34,154 nt of DNA, taken from assembly GCA_964589415.1 (NCBI GenBank), contig CAZPRQ010000007.1, positions 1 through 34,154 on the forward strand, given 5' to 3'. The number at the start of each line of letters is the position of its first letter. Position 1 is the first letter of the stretch. Both the position numbers and the translations under genes were made by a program. The notes below the pieces were generated by a model, which did no database searches, was not told the origin of the DNA, and saw nothing but the letters and a program-made list of their open reading frames with translations. Origin of the DNA: CAZPRQ01 sp964589415. Lineage in GTDB: Bacteria; Patescibacteriota; Doudnabacteria; UBA920. Of this stretch, positions 1-7,258 are shown piece after piece.

Positions 1-12
1 TGGAATAATTAT

Positions 13-47
13 AAACCCCGTTCCGCCATTTTGCGGGGCGGGGTTTT
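13..47 (+). terminator. Intrinsic terminator of an upstream unit
   Basis: A 14-bp arm pair (13-26 and 33-46, two G-U wobbles) with a short loop ends in a T run. It would end transcription entering from outside the window. No gene end is visible upstream, so the gene it serves is unknown. Confidence 0.7.
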
Positions 48-146
48 ACCTTACTTAGAACTTCCGCGCTTGTCATTGTTGGCAGACTACCGGAACAAAG
101 GCAGATCCACTGTGGACGGGACCAAGCACGTAATTTCTACTAGCTG

Positions 147-175
147 TTGAATAAACCTTAAATATGTTTTAATAT
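147..175 (+). promoter_or_regulatory. Promoter of tRNA-Cys
   Basis: TTGAAT, a 17-nt spacer and TAATAT lie 20 nt before the tRNA. The predicted start near 182 gives a short 5' extension for RNase P to remove. Confidence 0.6.
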
Positions 176-194
176 TATAAGGATTCTCATATAA

Positions 195-269
195 GGTGCA
201 GTGGCGAAGTGGTAACGCTGCGGTCTGCAAAACCGCGATGCGCGGGTTCGATTCCCGCCTGCACCTCCA
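195..269 (+). tRNA. tRNA-Cys (GCA)
   Basis: The gene folds as a cloverleaf. The 7-bp acceptor stem pairs 195-201 with 259-265, the anticodon loop CTGCAAA carries GCA, and the T arm has GGTTCGATTCC. The discriminator base is T266, the U73 identity base expected for cysteine tRNA. CCA (267-269) is encoded. It has its own promoter upstream, and the next tRNA gene lies 261 nt downstream. The stretch between (270-530) holds no convincing gene, only short GC-rich imperfect inverted repeats containing GGCGGACAGG-like words. Confidence 0.96.
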
Positions 270-530
270 GACTTCGCCAAGGCTTCGTCTGGCTTGCGCC
301 ACAAGACAAATAAGAACATTTGGACGAACTTAAAATATAAGTTGAAGGCGAAGTCTGCGCGCCGAAATCTGATGAAGGCGGGCTGTGTTAGGCTAAGACT
401 TTCGACTCCGCTAAAGCTTCCTCCTACGCCAAGGCTATGGCGGACAGGTCGGACGGTCAAGAAGCTACGGATGGCTTACGCCATAAAATAAATAAACGTA
501 TCTAGAACAAAAAAATTATATATCTCATTT

Positions 531-617
531 GCCCAGGTGGCGGAACTGGTATACGCTACAGACTTAAAATCTGTCGCCCGCAAGGGATTGAGGGTTCGAT
601 TCCCTCCCTGGGCACCA
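531..617 (+). tRNA. tRNA-Leu (UAA)
   Basis: This is a class II tRNA with a long variable arm, as expected for leucine. The acceptor stem pairs 531-537 with 607-613, the anticodon loop CTTAAAA carries TAA, the discriminator is A614, and CCA (615-617) is encoded. The 3' end is unusual: a 19-bp perfect hairpin stem starts inside the CCA (616-634 with 639-657). See the repeat entry that follows. Confidence 0.96.
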
Positions 618-737
618 CGAACCATTCACTAACCTAGCGGTTAGTGAATGGTTCGTGCCCTGTACCGGAACCATGAAATGGTAACTGGTTCAGGGCTGTA
701 CAAGTTAGTTCAGGTTCGTGGCACGGCCACAAACTAT
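615..737 (+). repeat. tRNA-linked structured repeat, copy after tRNA-Leu
   Basis: Three modules are visible. Hairpin A is a perfect 19-bp stem (616-634/639-657) with loop TAGC. Hairpin B (about 657-696) is closed by CCCTG/CAGGG around an ACCAT/ATGGT stem. The tail ends in GCCACAAACTAT (726-737). The outer words CCACGAACC (615-623) and GGTTCGTGG (713-721) could also pair, giving an alternative fold. Modules B and tail recur at 10010-10236 after tRNA-Ile. An 82-codon open frame across 648-896 follows the repeat and has no sign of being a gene. Confidence 0.75.
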
Positions 738-894
738 ATAATTTTCCCCAACTATATTTGTTTTTTATTGACAAAGAAAAATTCCAATGTTACAGTAGCA
801 TTGTTGAAAATAATATTTAAGGAGTTGAATCAACTAGTACAGAAATTCTCTATTCCATTTTCCAAAATTGCAAAGTCAATTCAATGGCTTAATT

Positions 895-930
895 AAACGC
901 ACGCGCCTGCCAGTCTGGACGCGTTTTTTA
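895..930 (+). terminator. Probable terminator of the tRNA-Leu unit
   Basis: AAACGC/GCGTTT and ACGCG/CGCGT can pair around a roughly 14-nt loop, followed by a T-rich run. It is the first terminator-like structure after tRNA-Leu and its repeat, so the primary transcript may extend about 280 nt past the tRNA. Positions 738-894 are AT-rich and show nothing else. Confidence 0.5.
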
Positions 931-987
931 TATATCAGGCCATTCTATTATATAAATCCTACTAGACAGGCATAAACATACAAACCC

Positions 988-1016
988 TTGACTCATTCTC
1001 ATAAATACCCTATAAT
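988..1016 (+). promoter_or_regulatory. Promoter of the arginine decarboxylase gene
   Basis: TTGACT, a 17-nt spacer and a consensus TATAAT. The predicted start is near 1023, leaving a leader of about 18 nt with no Shine-Dalgarno sequence before the ATG at 1041. Confidence 0.8.
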
Positions 1017-1040
1017 TTTTAGCTATTTAATTAATTACCC

Positions 1041-2426
1041 ATGACAACCCGCACAGCGGCCAAAAAAAAGAACGGCTTTAAAAAGTTTTGGAAACTCGGC
1101 ATTGAGGAATACAATACCCATTTTTTCGACATTAGCCCGGATGGCGAGCTAATTGTCCGCGAAGGCAATTACCAATACAATATTTTTGATATTGTAAAAA
1201 AATACGGCACTGCCACGGAAATAGTCTTTCCCACTGTCATAGAAAACCGGGTCCGCGACTTAATTGAGACTTTTAATGCTTACATAAAAGTTTTGGGCTA
1301 CAAAGGCAAATTCCACTACCATTACGCCATGAAAGTAAACCAGAACAAGGAATATGTGCTTCCGGCAGTGGCCGAAGGCGCCAATTTGGATGTGGCCTCT
1401 GCCAACGAACTATACCTGGTAAAACGCATGGTGGAACAGGACAAATTTAACGCTAAAATCCGAGTTACGTGTAACGGGCCCAAAACGGAAAAATATATAA
1501 GCCTAATAGAAGAATTGCGCGGCAAAGGCCTTTCAGTTATTCCCATTATAGAAGACTTTGTGGAATTGGAACGCATGGAAAAATTTAAAGGCGAGGTTGG
1601 CATTCGCGTAAACCTGAACGTAAAGGTCAACAGCCACTGGGACAAGAAATTTAACCGTTTTGGCTTTACCGAAGAAGAGTTGTTTAAAATAGGAAAAGTT
1701 AAAAACTTGTCCATTTTGCATTATCACATTTCCAGCCAAATAGAAACCATTGAAGGCCTGGTCCGTCCTTTAAAAAGAGCCATAGAAGTTTACTCAAAAC
1801 TGCGTGAAAAAAACCCAGGATTAGATACTTTAGATATTGGCGGGGGAGCGGCCGTACCTTACGAAAAAAAGAAACATTTTTACAAGTCCAAAAATCTTAT
1901 CCACCAACTGGTCAAGGCGGCCAAAACTCATTCGGACAAACTGGGAGTTAAACATCCTAACATAATTGCCGAATGGGGGCGATATGTAGCCGCGCCCGCG
2001 CAAATAACCATTTACAAAATTTTAGCCGAAAAAACCGTTGATAATAAAGGTAAAAATAAGTGGTATGTTATAGACGGCAGTTTTATGAACGACCTTATAG
2101 ACACCTGGGCCATTCATCAAAAATGGCACGTAGTTCCAGTGAATCACATGAATAGTAAAAAATTGGAGAAAGTATGGCTCGCGGGCTCTTCCTGCGACAG
2201 CGATGATAAATACACGGCCGGCGGGGGATATATTCTCCTGCCCAAACTCGACGAAGCCGGCGAATTATATATTGCCATATTTGACACCGGCGCCTACCAG
2301 GATTCTTTGGCTTCGCACCATTGCCTACTTTCTTCGCCGGCTAAGCTTATTGCCCAAAATGGAGAAATAAAAATTGCTCGTCGCCGTGAAATTCCGGAAG
2401 ATGTCGGCAAACAGTTCGGTTGGTAA
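1041..2426 (+). CDS. speA: Arginine decarboxylase, short fold-III type
   Basis: The protein (461 aa) is a PLP-dependent fold-III decarboxylase expected to turn arginine into agmatine in the cytoplasm, the first step of a polyamine route. The PLP lysine is probably K98 in YAMKVNQ, matching the IKVNQ motif of SpeA. The phosphate-binding glycine loop is GGGAAVPYE (267-275). The C-terminal barrel carries SSCDSDD (383-389), the family's catalytic Cys-Asp motif, and GAYQDSL. It is about 200 residues shorter than E. coli SpeA and resembles the compact form I recall from Bacteroidetes. No agmatinase or agmatine deiminase gene lies nearby, so the rest of the pathway is not visible. Decarboxylation of a related substrate is possible. 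The ATG follows its own promoter. Confidence 0.8.
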   Translation: MTTRTAAKKKNGFKKFWKLGIEEYNTHFFDISPDGELIVREGNYQYNIFDIVKKYGTATEIVFPTVIENRVRDLIETFNAYIKVLGYKGKFHYHYAMKVNQNKEYVLPAVAEGANLDVASANELYLVKRMVEQDKFNAKIRVTCNGPKTEKYISLIEELRGKGLSVIPIIEDFVELERMEKFKGEVGIRVNLNVKVNSHWDKKFNRFGFTEEELFKIGKVKNLSILHYHISSQIETIEGLVRPLKRAIEVYSKLREKNPGLDTLDIGGGAAVPYEKKKHFYKSKNLIHQLVKAAKTHSDKLGVKHPNIIAEWGRYVAAPAQITIYKILAEKTVDNKGKNKWYVIDGSFMNDLIDTWAIHQKWHVVPVNHMNSKKLEKVWLAGSSCDSDDKYTAGGGYILLPKLDEAGELYIAIFDTGAYQDSLASHHCLLSSPAKLIAQNGEIKIARRREIPEDVGKQFGW

Positions 2427-2511
2427 AACTCAAATGACCAACTTTCCAAATTGTGCTAAAATATAAGAAGAAATGCTAACATCCTTAACAAGGAAGGGGG
2501 TGATGGTTTAA

Positions 2512-2721
2512 ATGAAGGGCATAAAAACGCTTGCGTTTATACTGCTAATTATTGGCGGTTTAAACTGGCTCCTGGTCGGCTTGTTAAATAAAGACTTATT
2601 CGTACTGCTTGGTATGGACATGACTGACTTGGTACCAAAAATTGTCTATATCCTCGTTGGCTTATCTGCTTTGGTTCAATTGTTTGCCAGAGGCGAAAAA
2701 AACACTCCGGCTGCCATGTAG
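2512..2721 (+). CDS. DUF378 family small membrane protein
   Basis: A 69-aa protein with two hydrophobic segments (about 5-25 and 43-60) separated by a short polar loop. The segment IGGLNWLLVGL is typical of DUF378 (YuzA-like) proteins, whose function is unknown. The start is supported by a strong purine-rich Shine-Dalgarno sequence (AGGAAGGGGG) about 12 nt upstream, which is rare in this window. A perfect terminator follows 39 nt after the stop. It probably forms its own unit or a weak second gene after the decarboxylase (85 nt away). Confidence 0.85.
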   Translation: MKGIKTLAFILLIIGGLNWLLVGLLNKDLFVLLGMDMTDLVPKIVYILVGLSALVQLFARGEKNTPAAM

Positions 2722-2760
2722 CTGCCGTTTCTACTGTACTTGAAATAAAAAACTACAATA

Positions 2761-2806
2761 AATAACCGGCCACCGGTCTAAAGTTCCCTGGCCGGTTATT
2801 TATTTT
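2761..2806 (+). terminator. Intrinsic terminator after the DUF378 gene
   Basis: A perfect 12-bp stem (2761-2772/2789-2800) with a 16-nt loop, followed by TATTTT. Confidence 0.85.
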
Positions 2807-2858
2807 GCCTAAAAAAGTGAATTTTATGGGTAAAATGAGGGGAATATTTAGTAACTAA

Positions 2859-3066
2859 GTGAGTCCAAATACTTAAAATCATTCAATCTTATAGTAGAAA
2901 TGTAGTTCGCCGATTTATCACTGTCGTTCGCGACCCCTTCGATTAGACTTGAGGGTCGCCTTGAGCGTAGCCGAATAGGCGAACGACGTGATTTATCGGC
3001 TTTTTCCTTAAATGGCCCATAAATGGGCAAACTACGCTTAAGTACTTGAGTAGTTTTTGGGCTCAC
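2859..3066. repeat. MITE-like inverted-repeat element, long variant
   Basis: The ends are GTGAGTCCAAA (2859-2869) and its near-complement TTTGGGCTCAC (3056-3066). An inner imperfect stem pairs 2909-2931 with 2979-3000 (GCCGAT..TCAC against GTGATTTATCGGC). A small BOX-like palindrome with GAGCGTAGCCGAA lies at its tip. No transposase is present. It ends 8 nt before the next element and shares its terminal word, so both may belong to one family. Confidence 0.6.
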
Positions 3067-3074
3067 CAGCGTCA

Positions 3075-3217
3075 ACGTGAGTCTAAAAACCCTCCTCTAT
3101 GTCATCCCGGGCGAGTGCATCCGAGACCCGGGATCCAGTATTTAAGCTAATTTCTGGATCCCGGATATTTTTACAGCCCTAAAAATTCCGGGATGACTCA
3201 GGTTTTTGGACTCACGT
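3075..3217. repeat. MITE-like element, GTCATCCCGGG family, copy 1
   Basis: Terminal inverted repeats ACGTGAGTCTAAAAACC and GGTTTTTGGACTCACGT bound nested palindromes that contain GTCATCCCGGG and CCGGGATGAC. Near-identical DNA lies at 16223-16365, and a shortened version lies at 27104-27190. Palindromes with this core word are known to recur in many bacterial genomes. No coding capacity is seen. Confidence 0.85.
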
Positions 3218-3227
3218 GGCGCCACTC

Positions 3228-3256
3228 TTGACTTTCATATAATTATATGCTATAAT
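3228..3256 (+). promoter_or_regulatory. Near-consensus sigma70-type promoter of the orphan gene
   Basis: TTGACT, a 17-nt spacer and TATAAT. It sits only 11 nt after the repeat element. The predicted start near 3263 leaves about 265 nt of leader before the start codon. Confidence 0.85.
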
Positions 3257-3262
3257 AGTTTT

Positions 3263-3529
3263 TCAAAATCTAAATGATTTTGTTAGCCAGTATTGCCCTA
3301 TGCTTTGGGAACTATGCCCTAAGCGTTTTGCAATCGGCTTGCACTTTAACAATACAAGAGAGAAAATTCTTAAAGACTGGTTTGTAACCAGTCCTTTTGC
3401 GTCCTGTTCGGCTTCTTGCCAGAAATATTTTTTGGCAGTAAGCCGAAACAGGACTCATGTCCGGCTTCGGAAGATCCCTAATAAAGGATCGTAGACTTGC
3501 CCCTTATAAAGGGCAGAAAGGAGGAGCAT
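3263..3529 (+). promoter_or_regulatory. Long hairpin-rich 5' leader
   Basis: Several hairpins follow one another. Stem 3375-3382/3386-3393 is followed by CTTTTG and could act as a weak terminator or attenuator. A large hairpin pairs 3401-3413 with 3441-3454 and has an inner TGCCA/TGGCA stem. A small stem TCCG/CGGA lies near 3460-3471. GATCC/GGATC pairs at 3473-3477/3486-3490, and TGCCC/GGGCA at 3498-3502/3511-3515. The last stem, AGGAGCA/TGCTCCT (3522-3528/3534-3540), places the ATG in its 5-nt loop and part of the Shine-Dalgarno in its stem. This suggests control at both transcription and translation initiation. It matches no riboswitch class I recognise. Confidence 0.6.
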
Positions 3530-4393
3530 ATGTTGCTCCTCACCAGTTTTCTCAAGAATTCCGCCGCGGCACTCGTGCCTTTCGCAAAGGTCGCGGCAAA
3601 AAAAATCACCGTCATCGGAACTCTGACTGATCACCATGTCAGATGGGCGTGGCAAAATGTACGAAGAGAATCGGGTCTTTTTCGGCCGGAGTACTTCCGA
3701 AGATTGAACACAAGCCTCGATCGAGATGAAGCCTTTTTGCTCGTCGTCTTGATTGGGATGGTGGATTTGGAAAATCCCCCCAAACCGATCATGGACGTTG
3801 ATGAAACATCGCCGTTGAGGTGGGTAGCGGAACAAATTGTCTCGGCCACAGCCGAAGAGATGACCGCCTGGCTCAAGACACCCGAAGCCGTGGAGTTAAT
3901 GGTGGTTGCAGAGGACCGCTTCCAGACCTGGTGCAAGATCTACGACTTCATGACCGTAGAGCATCGGATTGTACTCGGGGAATACAAAGGTATTCCAGTC
4001 TTTAATGCTGAGTGCGTGGATCGGATTTTCGAGAAATCACGAATGAGCGAAGACGACTCTGACTCTCCCAGTCCACAAAGGGCGATGGAGTTAGCGCGGC
4101 TGTACATTGACGCCGCATTCTCGCTTGTTCCCGACTTCAAGGCCGCGGGCTTCAACGCCGGCTACGGCGAGAACAACCTACCGTACCTCAGGAACGAGTA
4201 CGAGGAAAGCGGGCAGTTATTTAGAGTGTTTGTCCCGTTCGTTCCGATTAACGCGGAGGAGTCTCCCCAAATCGAAGGGGCAAAAAAGATCGCGCTCATG
4301 CGCGCGATTCTGGACCCACCCGAGGAGCCTGACTATCAGATAACGCCGGAAGTCCAGCGCTTGCTGGACATTGTCCCGGCGTTCGAAGAATAG
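3530..4393 (+). CDS. Hypothetical protein with regulated-looking leader
   Basis: I do not recognise this 287-aa protein. The ATG at 3530 is chosen over an in-frame TTG at 3497 because AAAGGAGG, the strongest Shine-Dalgarno in the window, lies just before it. The N-terminus is moderately hydrophobic (about 1-30) without a clear membrane helix. The rest looks soluble and acidic, with helix-prone segments and a mid region rich in Asp/Ser (about 174-183). No catalytic motif stands out. The coding DNA is visibly richer in GC than its neighbours and uses different codons, which points to transfer. It has its own promoter, a long structured leader and a terminator, and is preceded by two repeat elements, so it looks like an independent cassette. 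Confidence 0.75.
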   Translation: MLLLTSFLKNSAAALVPFAKVAAKKITVIGTLTDHHVRWAWQNVRRESGLFRPEYFRRLNTSLDRDEAFLLVVLIGMVDLENPPKPIMDVDETSPLRWVAEQIVSATAEEMTAWLKTPEAVELMVVAEDRFQTWCKIYDFMTVEHRIVLGEYKGIPVFNAECVDRIFEKSRMSEDDSDSPSPQRAMELARLYIDAAFSLVPDFKAAGFNAGYGENNLPYLRNEYEESGQLFRVFVPFVPINAEESPQIEGAKKIALMRAILDPPEEPDYQITPEVQRLLDIVPAFEE

Positions 4394-4463
4394 CAATCGG
4401 GTGAGTGGCTCGCCCAAACAAAAAAGCAATAAGCCACACTCTCTTGTATTTGTTAGCATTCAA

Positions 4464-4500
4464 GCGCCGTAAGGTTTTCATACCTGCGGCGCTCTTTTTT
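4464..4500 (+). terminator. Intrinsic terminator of the orphan gene
   Basis: Stem GCGCCG/CGGCGC (4464-4469/4487-4492), extended inside by AGGT/ACCT, followed by TCTTTTTT. It lies 70 nt after the stop. Confidence 0.85.
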
Positions 4501-4537
4501 ATAAAGAATACTTTAGCTATTTATTGACCTAAAAAGC

Positions 4538-4565
4538 AAAACCCCGCCAGAGGCGGGATTTTACT
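4538..4565 (-). terminator. Intrinsic terminator of rpsA
   Basis: Stem CCCGCC/GGCGGG with a 3-nt loop. Read on the minus strand it is followed by GGTTTTGCTTTT. It also has T residues on the plus side and may act in both directions. Confidence 0.8.
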
Positions 4566-4596
4566 ATTTTATTATGAACCTATTTTAAAATAGATT

Positions 4597-5814
4597 CTAA
4601 GCTTTTTCTTCCACTTTTTCCGTTTCTACTTTTTCTTCAACAACTACTTCTTTTACTTCTTCTGTCTTTGGCTTTTCGGTTAAAGCTTTTAGCGAAAGTC
4701 CTAAACGATGCTCTCCGGGTTCAATGGAAATAATTTTAAATTCCTTTTCTTCCCCGGGCTTAAGGAAGTCTTCCGGATTCTTTACCGTTTCGTGGGAAAG
4801 CTCCATAATATGTGCCAACCCTTGAATATCGCTGTCCAGTTCCACAAATACCCCAAACGGCATAACTTTAGTAACTTTGCCTGTAACTTTCTGGCCAATT
4901 TGGTATTTTTTTACCGCCTCGAGCCAAGGATCCTGCTGCAGCTGCTTAATGGAAAGGGAAACACGTCCCTTGTCTATAGATATGACTTTGGCCTGCACCT
5001 TCTGGCCCACTTTTACAATATCTTTTGGATTCTCAATACGCTGCCAAGCCAGCTCGGAAATATGAACCAAGCCTTCCAGTTCGCCAAATTTAACAAAAGC
5101 GCCAAAATCTACCACGCCGGTAATTGTGCCTTCTACCGTATCGCCAATTTTAAGCCGGGAAAGCTTGTTTTCCATTTCTTTTTCATAAACGGCTTTTTCG
5201 GAAACTATAAGTTTTTCTTCTTCGCTGTCCGCGGTAATAATTTGAACATCAAACGGCTGGCCGACATAACTTTGGAGCACGGACAATATTTTATTTTTGT
5301 CGCCATCTTCCACGCGCGGATAATGCTCGAGTGATAACTGAGAAACCGGCAAAAATCCGGTTACATTATTTATTTCCACCATAAGTCCGCCCTTGTTGGC
5401 TTCCAAAATCTTTGTCCGGACGACTTCCTTGCTTTCCAACTTGGTCTTTAAAGTCTGCCACACGCGTTCCTGCCCGGCCTGGCGCAGGGACAATTCCACA
5501 ATGCCGTCTTTATTTTCCAAATCCACAATGGAAACAAATATTTTATCTCCGGGCTTTAGGCTGGCTAAAGTGGCTTCGTCGTCATAAAGTTCACGCCCGC
5601 GCACAACACCTACGCCGTAACCTTCCAGGTCCACATAGACCTCATTTTTTCCTACGGAGAGCAGGGTGCCCTCTACCATGTCGCCTGCTTTAATAACTCT
5701 TATTTCCACGCCTTTGGAAATAAGATCTTGCATGCTTTCGGCAGTGTTCGCGCCTTCCGGATAAATTTGGGCAGCCGGAGCGGCTACCGCCTGAGTTTGA
5801 GTTGTTTCTTCCAT
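4597..5814 (-). CDS. rpsA: 30S ribosomal protein S1, four-repeat form
   Basis: S1 binds mRNA on the small subunit and helps initiation on messages with weak Shine-Dalgarno sites, which fits this window. The 405-aa protein starts at the ATG at 5814 (MEETTQ). An upstream in-frame extension to 5880 is hydrophobic, unlike S1, and is rejected. Four OB-fold S1 motifs follow one another at about 38-108, 120-200, 208-282 and 297-370. The last two carry the classic GxFVxF/GVFVEL and GLVHISEL/GLAHIMEL signatures, and the first two are divergent. A short acidic Glu/Val/Lys-rich tail ends the protein. E. coli S1 has six repeats, and four-repeat forms are common in reduced or Gram-positive lineages. A minus-strand promoter lies about 190 nt upstream. 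Confidence 0.95.
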   Translation of the reverse strand: MEETTQTQAVAAPAAQIYPEGANTAESMQDLISKGVEIRVIKAGDMVEGTLLSVGKNEVYVDLEGYGVGVVRGRELYDDEATLASLKPGDKIFVSIVDLENKDGIVELSLRQAGQERVWQTLKTKLESKEVVRTKILEANKGGLMVEINNVTGFLPVSQLSLEHYPRVEDGDKNKILSVLQSYVGQPFDVQIITADSEEEKLIVSEKAVYEKEMENKLSRLKIGDTVEGTITGVVDFGAFVKFGELEGLVHISELAWQRIENPKDIVKVGQKVQAKVISIDKGRVSLSIKQLQQDPWLEAVKKYQIGQKVTGKVTKVMPFGVFVELDSDIQGLAHIMELSHETVKNPEDFLKPGEEKEFKIISIEPGEHRLGLSLKALTEKPKTEEVKEVVVEEKVETEKVEEKA

Positions 5815-5849
5815 ACTTTTATAGAATAACCAATTTACACACAATAAAA

Positions 5850-5868
5850 CCAACGTTTTAACCGTTGG
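5850..5868 (-). promoter_or_regulatory. Hairpin in the rpsA leader
   Basis: CCAACG/CGTTGG pairs around a 7-nt loop, 36 nt before the rpsA start. S1 synthesis is autoregulated through its leader in other bacteria, so a similar role is possible here but unproven. Confidence 0.4.
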
Positions 5869-6004
5869 CAAACCCCACAAAAGAGGGTGGAATTAAAAAC
5901 GCGTTTAGTTGGTTACTTGTTAAATAAGCGCCGTCTAATGCCTATTTGGGGATTATTTATTAATCTACCTTTCTTGGCACTTATGCTGCCAAATAAGCAT
6001 GCTT

Positions 6005-6033
6005 AGTATAGCCTATGAAGGGCTTTTTTGCAA
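6005..6033 (-). promoter_or_regulatory. Promoter of rpsA
   Basis: Read on the minus strand: TTGCAA (6033-6028), a 17-nt spacer and TATACT (6010-6005). The leader to the rpsA ATG is about 185 nt. Confidence 0.7.
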
Positions 6034-6044
6034 GCGCATGGGCT

Positions 6045-6073
6045 TTGTCTTTTTGGCAAAAAACCGCTATAAT
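6045..6073 (+). promoter_or_regulatory. Promoter of the MBL-fold gene
   Basis: TTGTCT, a 17-nt spacer and TATAAT, back to back with the rpsA promoter. The leader of about 115 nt to the ATG at 6195 shows no strong structure. Confidence 0.7.
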
Positions 6074-6194
6074 ATATGGGTAATTAAATATAATGGAATA
6101 CTAAGAGTGAGGCTTGCCGCCAGGCACGAAACGCAAAATTTAGACATCCCATTTGCTTTTTTTTAGCTAAATAGCCTCTCAAAATTTGTAATTT

Positions 6195-6830
6195 ATGCAT
6201 ATTCAATACTACGGACTTTCTTCGTTTAAATTTACCACCAAAGACGCGGTAGTAGTAACAGACCCCTTTCACAAAGACTCCGGACTTACCCCGCCCAGGG
6301 GCGCGGCAGATATTATTGTGCTTGCCCAAAAAGAAAAAAGTTTATACTCGGCCGTATCCGGTTTTTCGGGCGAGCCTTTTTTTGTAGACACGCCGGGTGA
6401 ATACGATATTAAAGGCGTAACTTTTACCGGCGTTCCCTTACAGCAAGAAAGCGGCTATACCACCGTATTCCTCATAGAAAGCGAGGATATGCGCGTACTA
6501 AACCTAACTCATATAAAAGAATGGAACATGAAGGAAGATGAAATTGAAGAATTAGGCGAAATAGACATACTCATCTTGCCTGTAGGCGGAAATACGGTGC
6601 TCTCGGCTTCCCAGGCAGCCAAGGTGGTAAATGAAATTGAGCCAAAAATAGTCATTCCTTCCCACTACAAAGCATCTGGCGGCAGCGGACTAATTCTGGA
6701 CTTGGACAGTGTAGACAAATTTATTAAAGAAATGGGCGGTAAAAAAGAAGAAATGGAAAAAATTATAATAAAAAAGAAGGACTTACCGCAAGAAGGGACA
6801 AAAGTGGTAGTCCTGGAGCCCATGAGATAG
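6195..6830 (+). CDS. Metallo-beta-lactamase-fold protein with degenerate metal site
   Basis: A 211-aa protein of the UlaG/YtkL-like branch of the metallo-beta-lactamase fold. Family signs are the N-terminal strand MHIQYYGLSSF, TPGEYDIKGV (about 75-84), the strand pair IDILILPVGG (about 123-132) and PSHY (about 154-157). The usual HxHxDH ligand motif is missing, because the stretch after ADIIVL reads AQKEKSLYSA. The first His, normally in GHS, is also replaced (GLS). Enzymes of this group hydrolyse varied substrates with two metals. This copy may be catalytically dead or bind a single metal. It has its own promoter, and a small membrane-protein gene follows after 102 AT-rich bases. Confidence 0.8.
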   Translation: MHIQYYGLSSFKFTTKDAVVVTDPFHKDSGLTPPRGAADIIVLAQKEKSLYSAVSGFSGEPFFVDTPGEYDIKGVTFTGVPLQQESGYTTVFLIESEDMRVLNLTHIKEWNMKEDEIEELGEIDILILPVGGNTVLSASQAAKVVNEIEPKIVIPSHYKASGGSGLILDLDSVDKFIKEMGGKKEEMEKIIIKKKDLPQEGTKVVVLEPMR

Positions 6831-6932
6831 TTACTATTGACCAAAATTAAATAAAATTTATAATTGAGCATAATTTACTGCACCCAATTATATTTAATTT
6901 TACTTAATTTTATTTAATTCTGTACAATAAAT

Positions 6933-7136
6933 ATGTCTTTACTAGAAACTATCCGGAATAAACCTCATAACCAAAAAGTTAGGCTTGTATGGATACTCAC
7001 GCTTGCTGCTGTTGGAGTTTTAATCTTTGTCTGGGTGATTACTTCACAAATTGGCAAGCGCAGCCAAAAAGATTTAAGCCTGTTTAAAACCATTGGCCGA
7101 GGACTAAACGATTTTAAAAATAATTTTAGAAAATAA
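6933..7136 (+). CDS. Small single-pass membrane protein
   Basis: A 67-aa protein with a basic N-terminus, one membrane helix (about 17-40, WILTLAAVGVLIFVWVI) and a basic tail. It is not a recognised family. TACAAT at 6923-6928 lies so close to the ATG that the message would be almost leaderless. AT-rich short repeats of the word TTTAATTTTA precede it (about 6890-6918). gyrA begins 122 nt downstream beyond a palindromic region, so the two may be separate units. Confidence 0.65.
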   Translation: MSLLETIRNKPHNQKVRLVWILTLAAVGVLIFVWVITSQIGKRSQKDLSLFKTIGRGLNDFKNNFRK

Positions 7137-7143
7137 ATTTATA

Positions 7144-7245
7144 TATAATCCGAATAATGCGAATTACTGCAATCCGTATGCCCCGAATGGCTGCAATAAT
7201 ATTCGGATCATTCGGATTGACCCCATTTGGGGCATTCGGATTATA
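7144..7245. repeat. CCGAAT inverted-repeat array before gyrA
   Basis: TATAATCCGAAT (7144-7155) and its exact complement (7234-7245) bound the region. CCGAAT also occurs at 7183, and its reverse complement ATTCGG at 7201 and 7210. An inner CCCCATTTGGGG palindrome lies at 7221-7232. The array ends 13 nt before the gyrA ATG. It could be an operator array, a supercoiling-sensitive structure or an mRNA hairpin. Confidence 0.6.
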
Positions 7246-7258
7246 ATCACCCGTATAT

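Noticed and set aside
87..491. Open frames of 60-100 codons on both strands over the tRNA-Cys region
   Set aside because: They run through a clear tRNA gene and GC-rich intergenic repeats and have no start signals or family pattern.
648..896. An 82-codon plus-strand open frame after tRNA-Leu
   Set aside because: Its start lies inside the structured tRNA-linked repeat, the codons are AT-driven with no domain, and it ends at the terminator. It is better explained as non-coding trailer.
1041..2426. Diaminopimelate or carboxynorspermidine decarboxylase identity
   Set aside because: The KVNQ lysine motif and the CDSDD motif fit SpeA-type arginine decarboxylases better, although the exact substrate is not proven.
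2848..3075. A 75-codon minus-strand open frame
   Set aside because: It coincides almost exactly with an inverted-repeat element and has no coding signature.
2859..3217. Short CRISPR-like array
   Set aside because: The repeats are inverted, not direct, are not regularly spaced, and no cas gene is present anywhere in the window.
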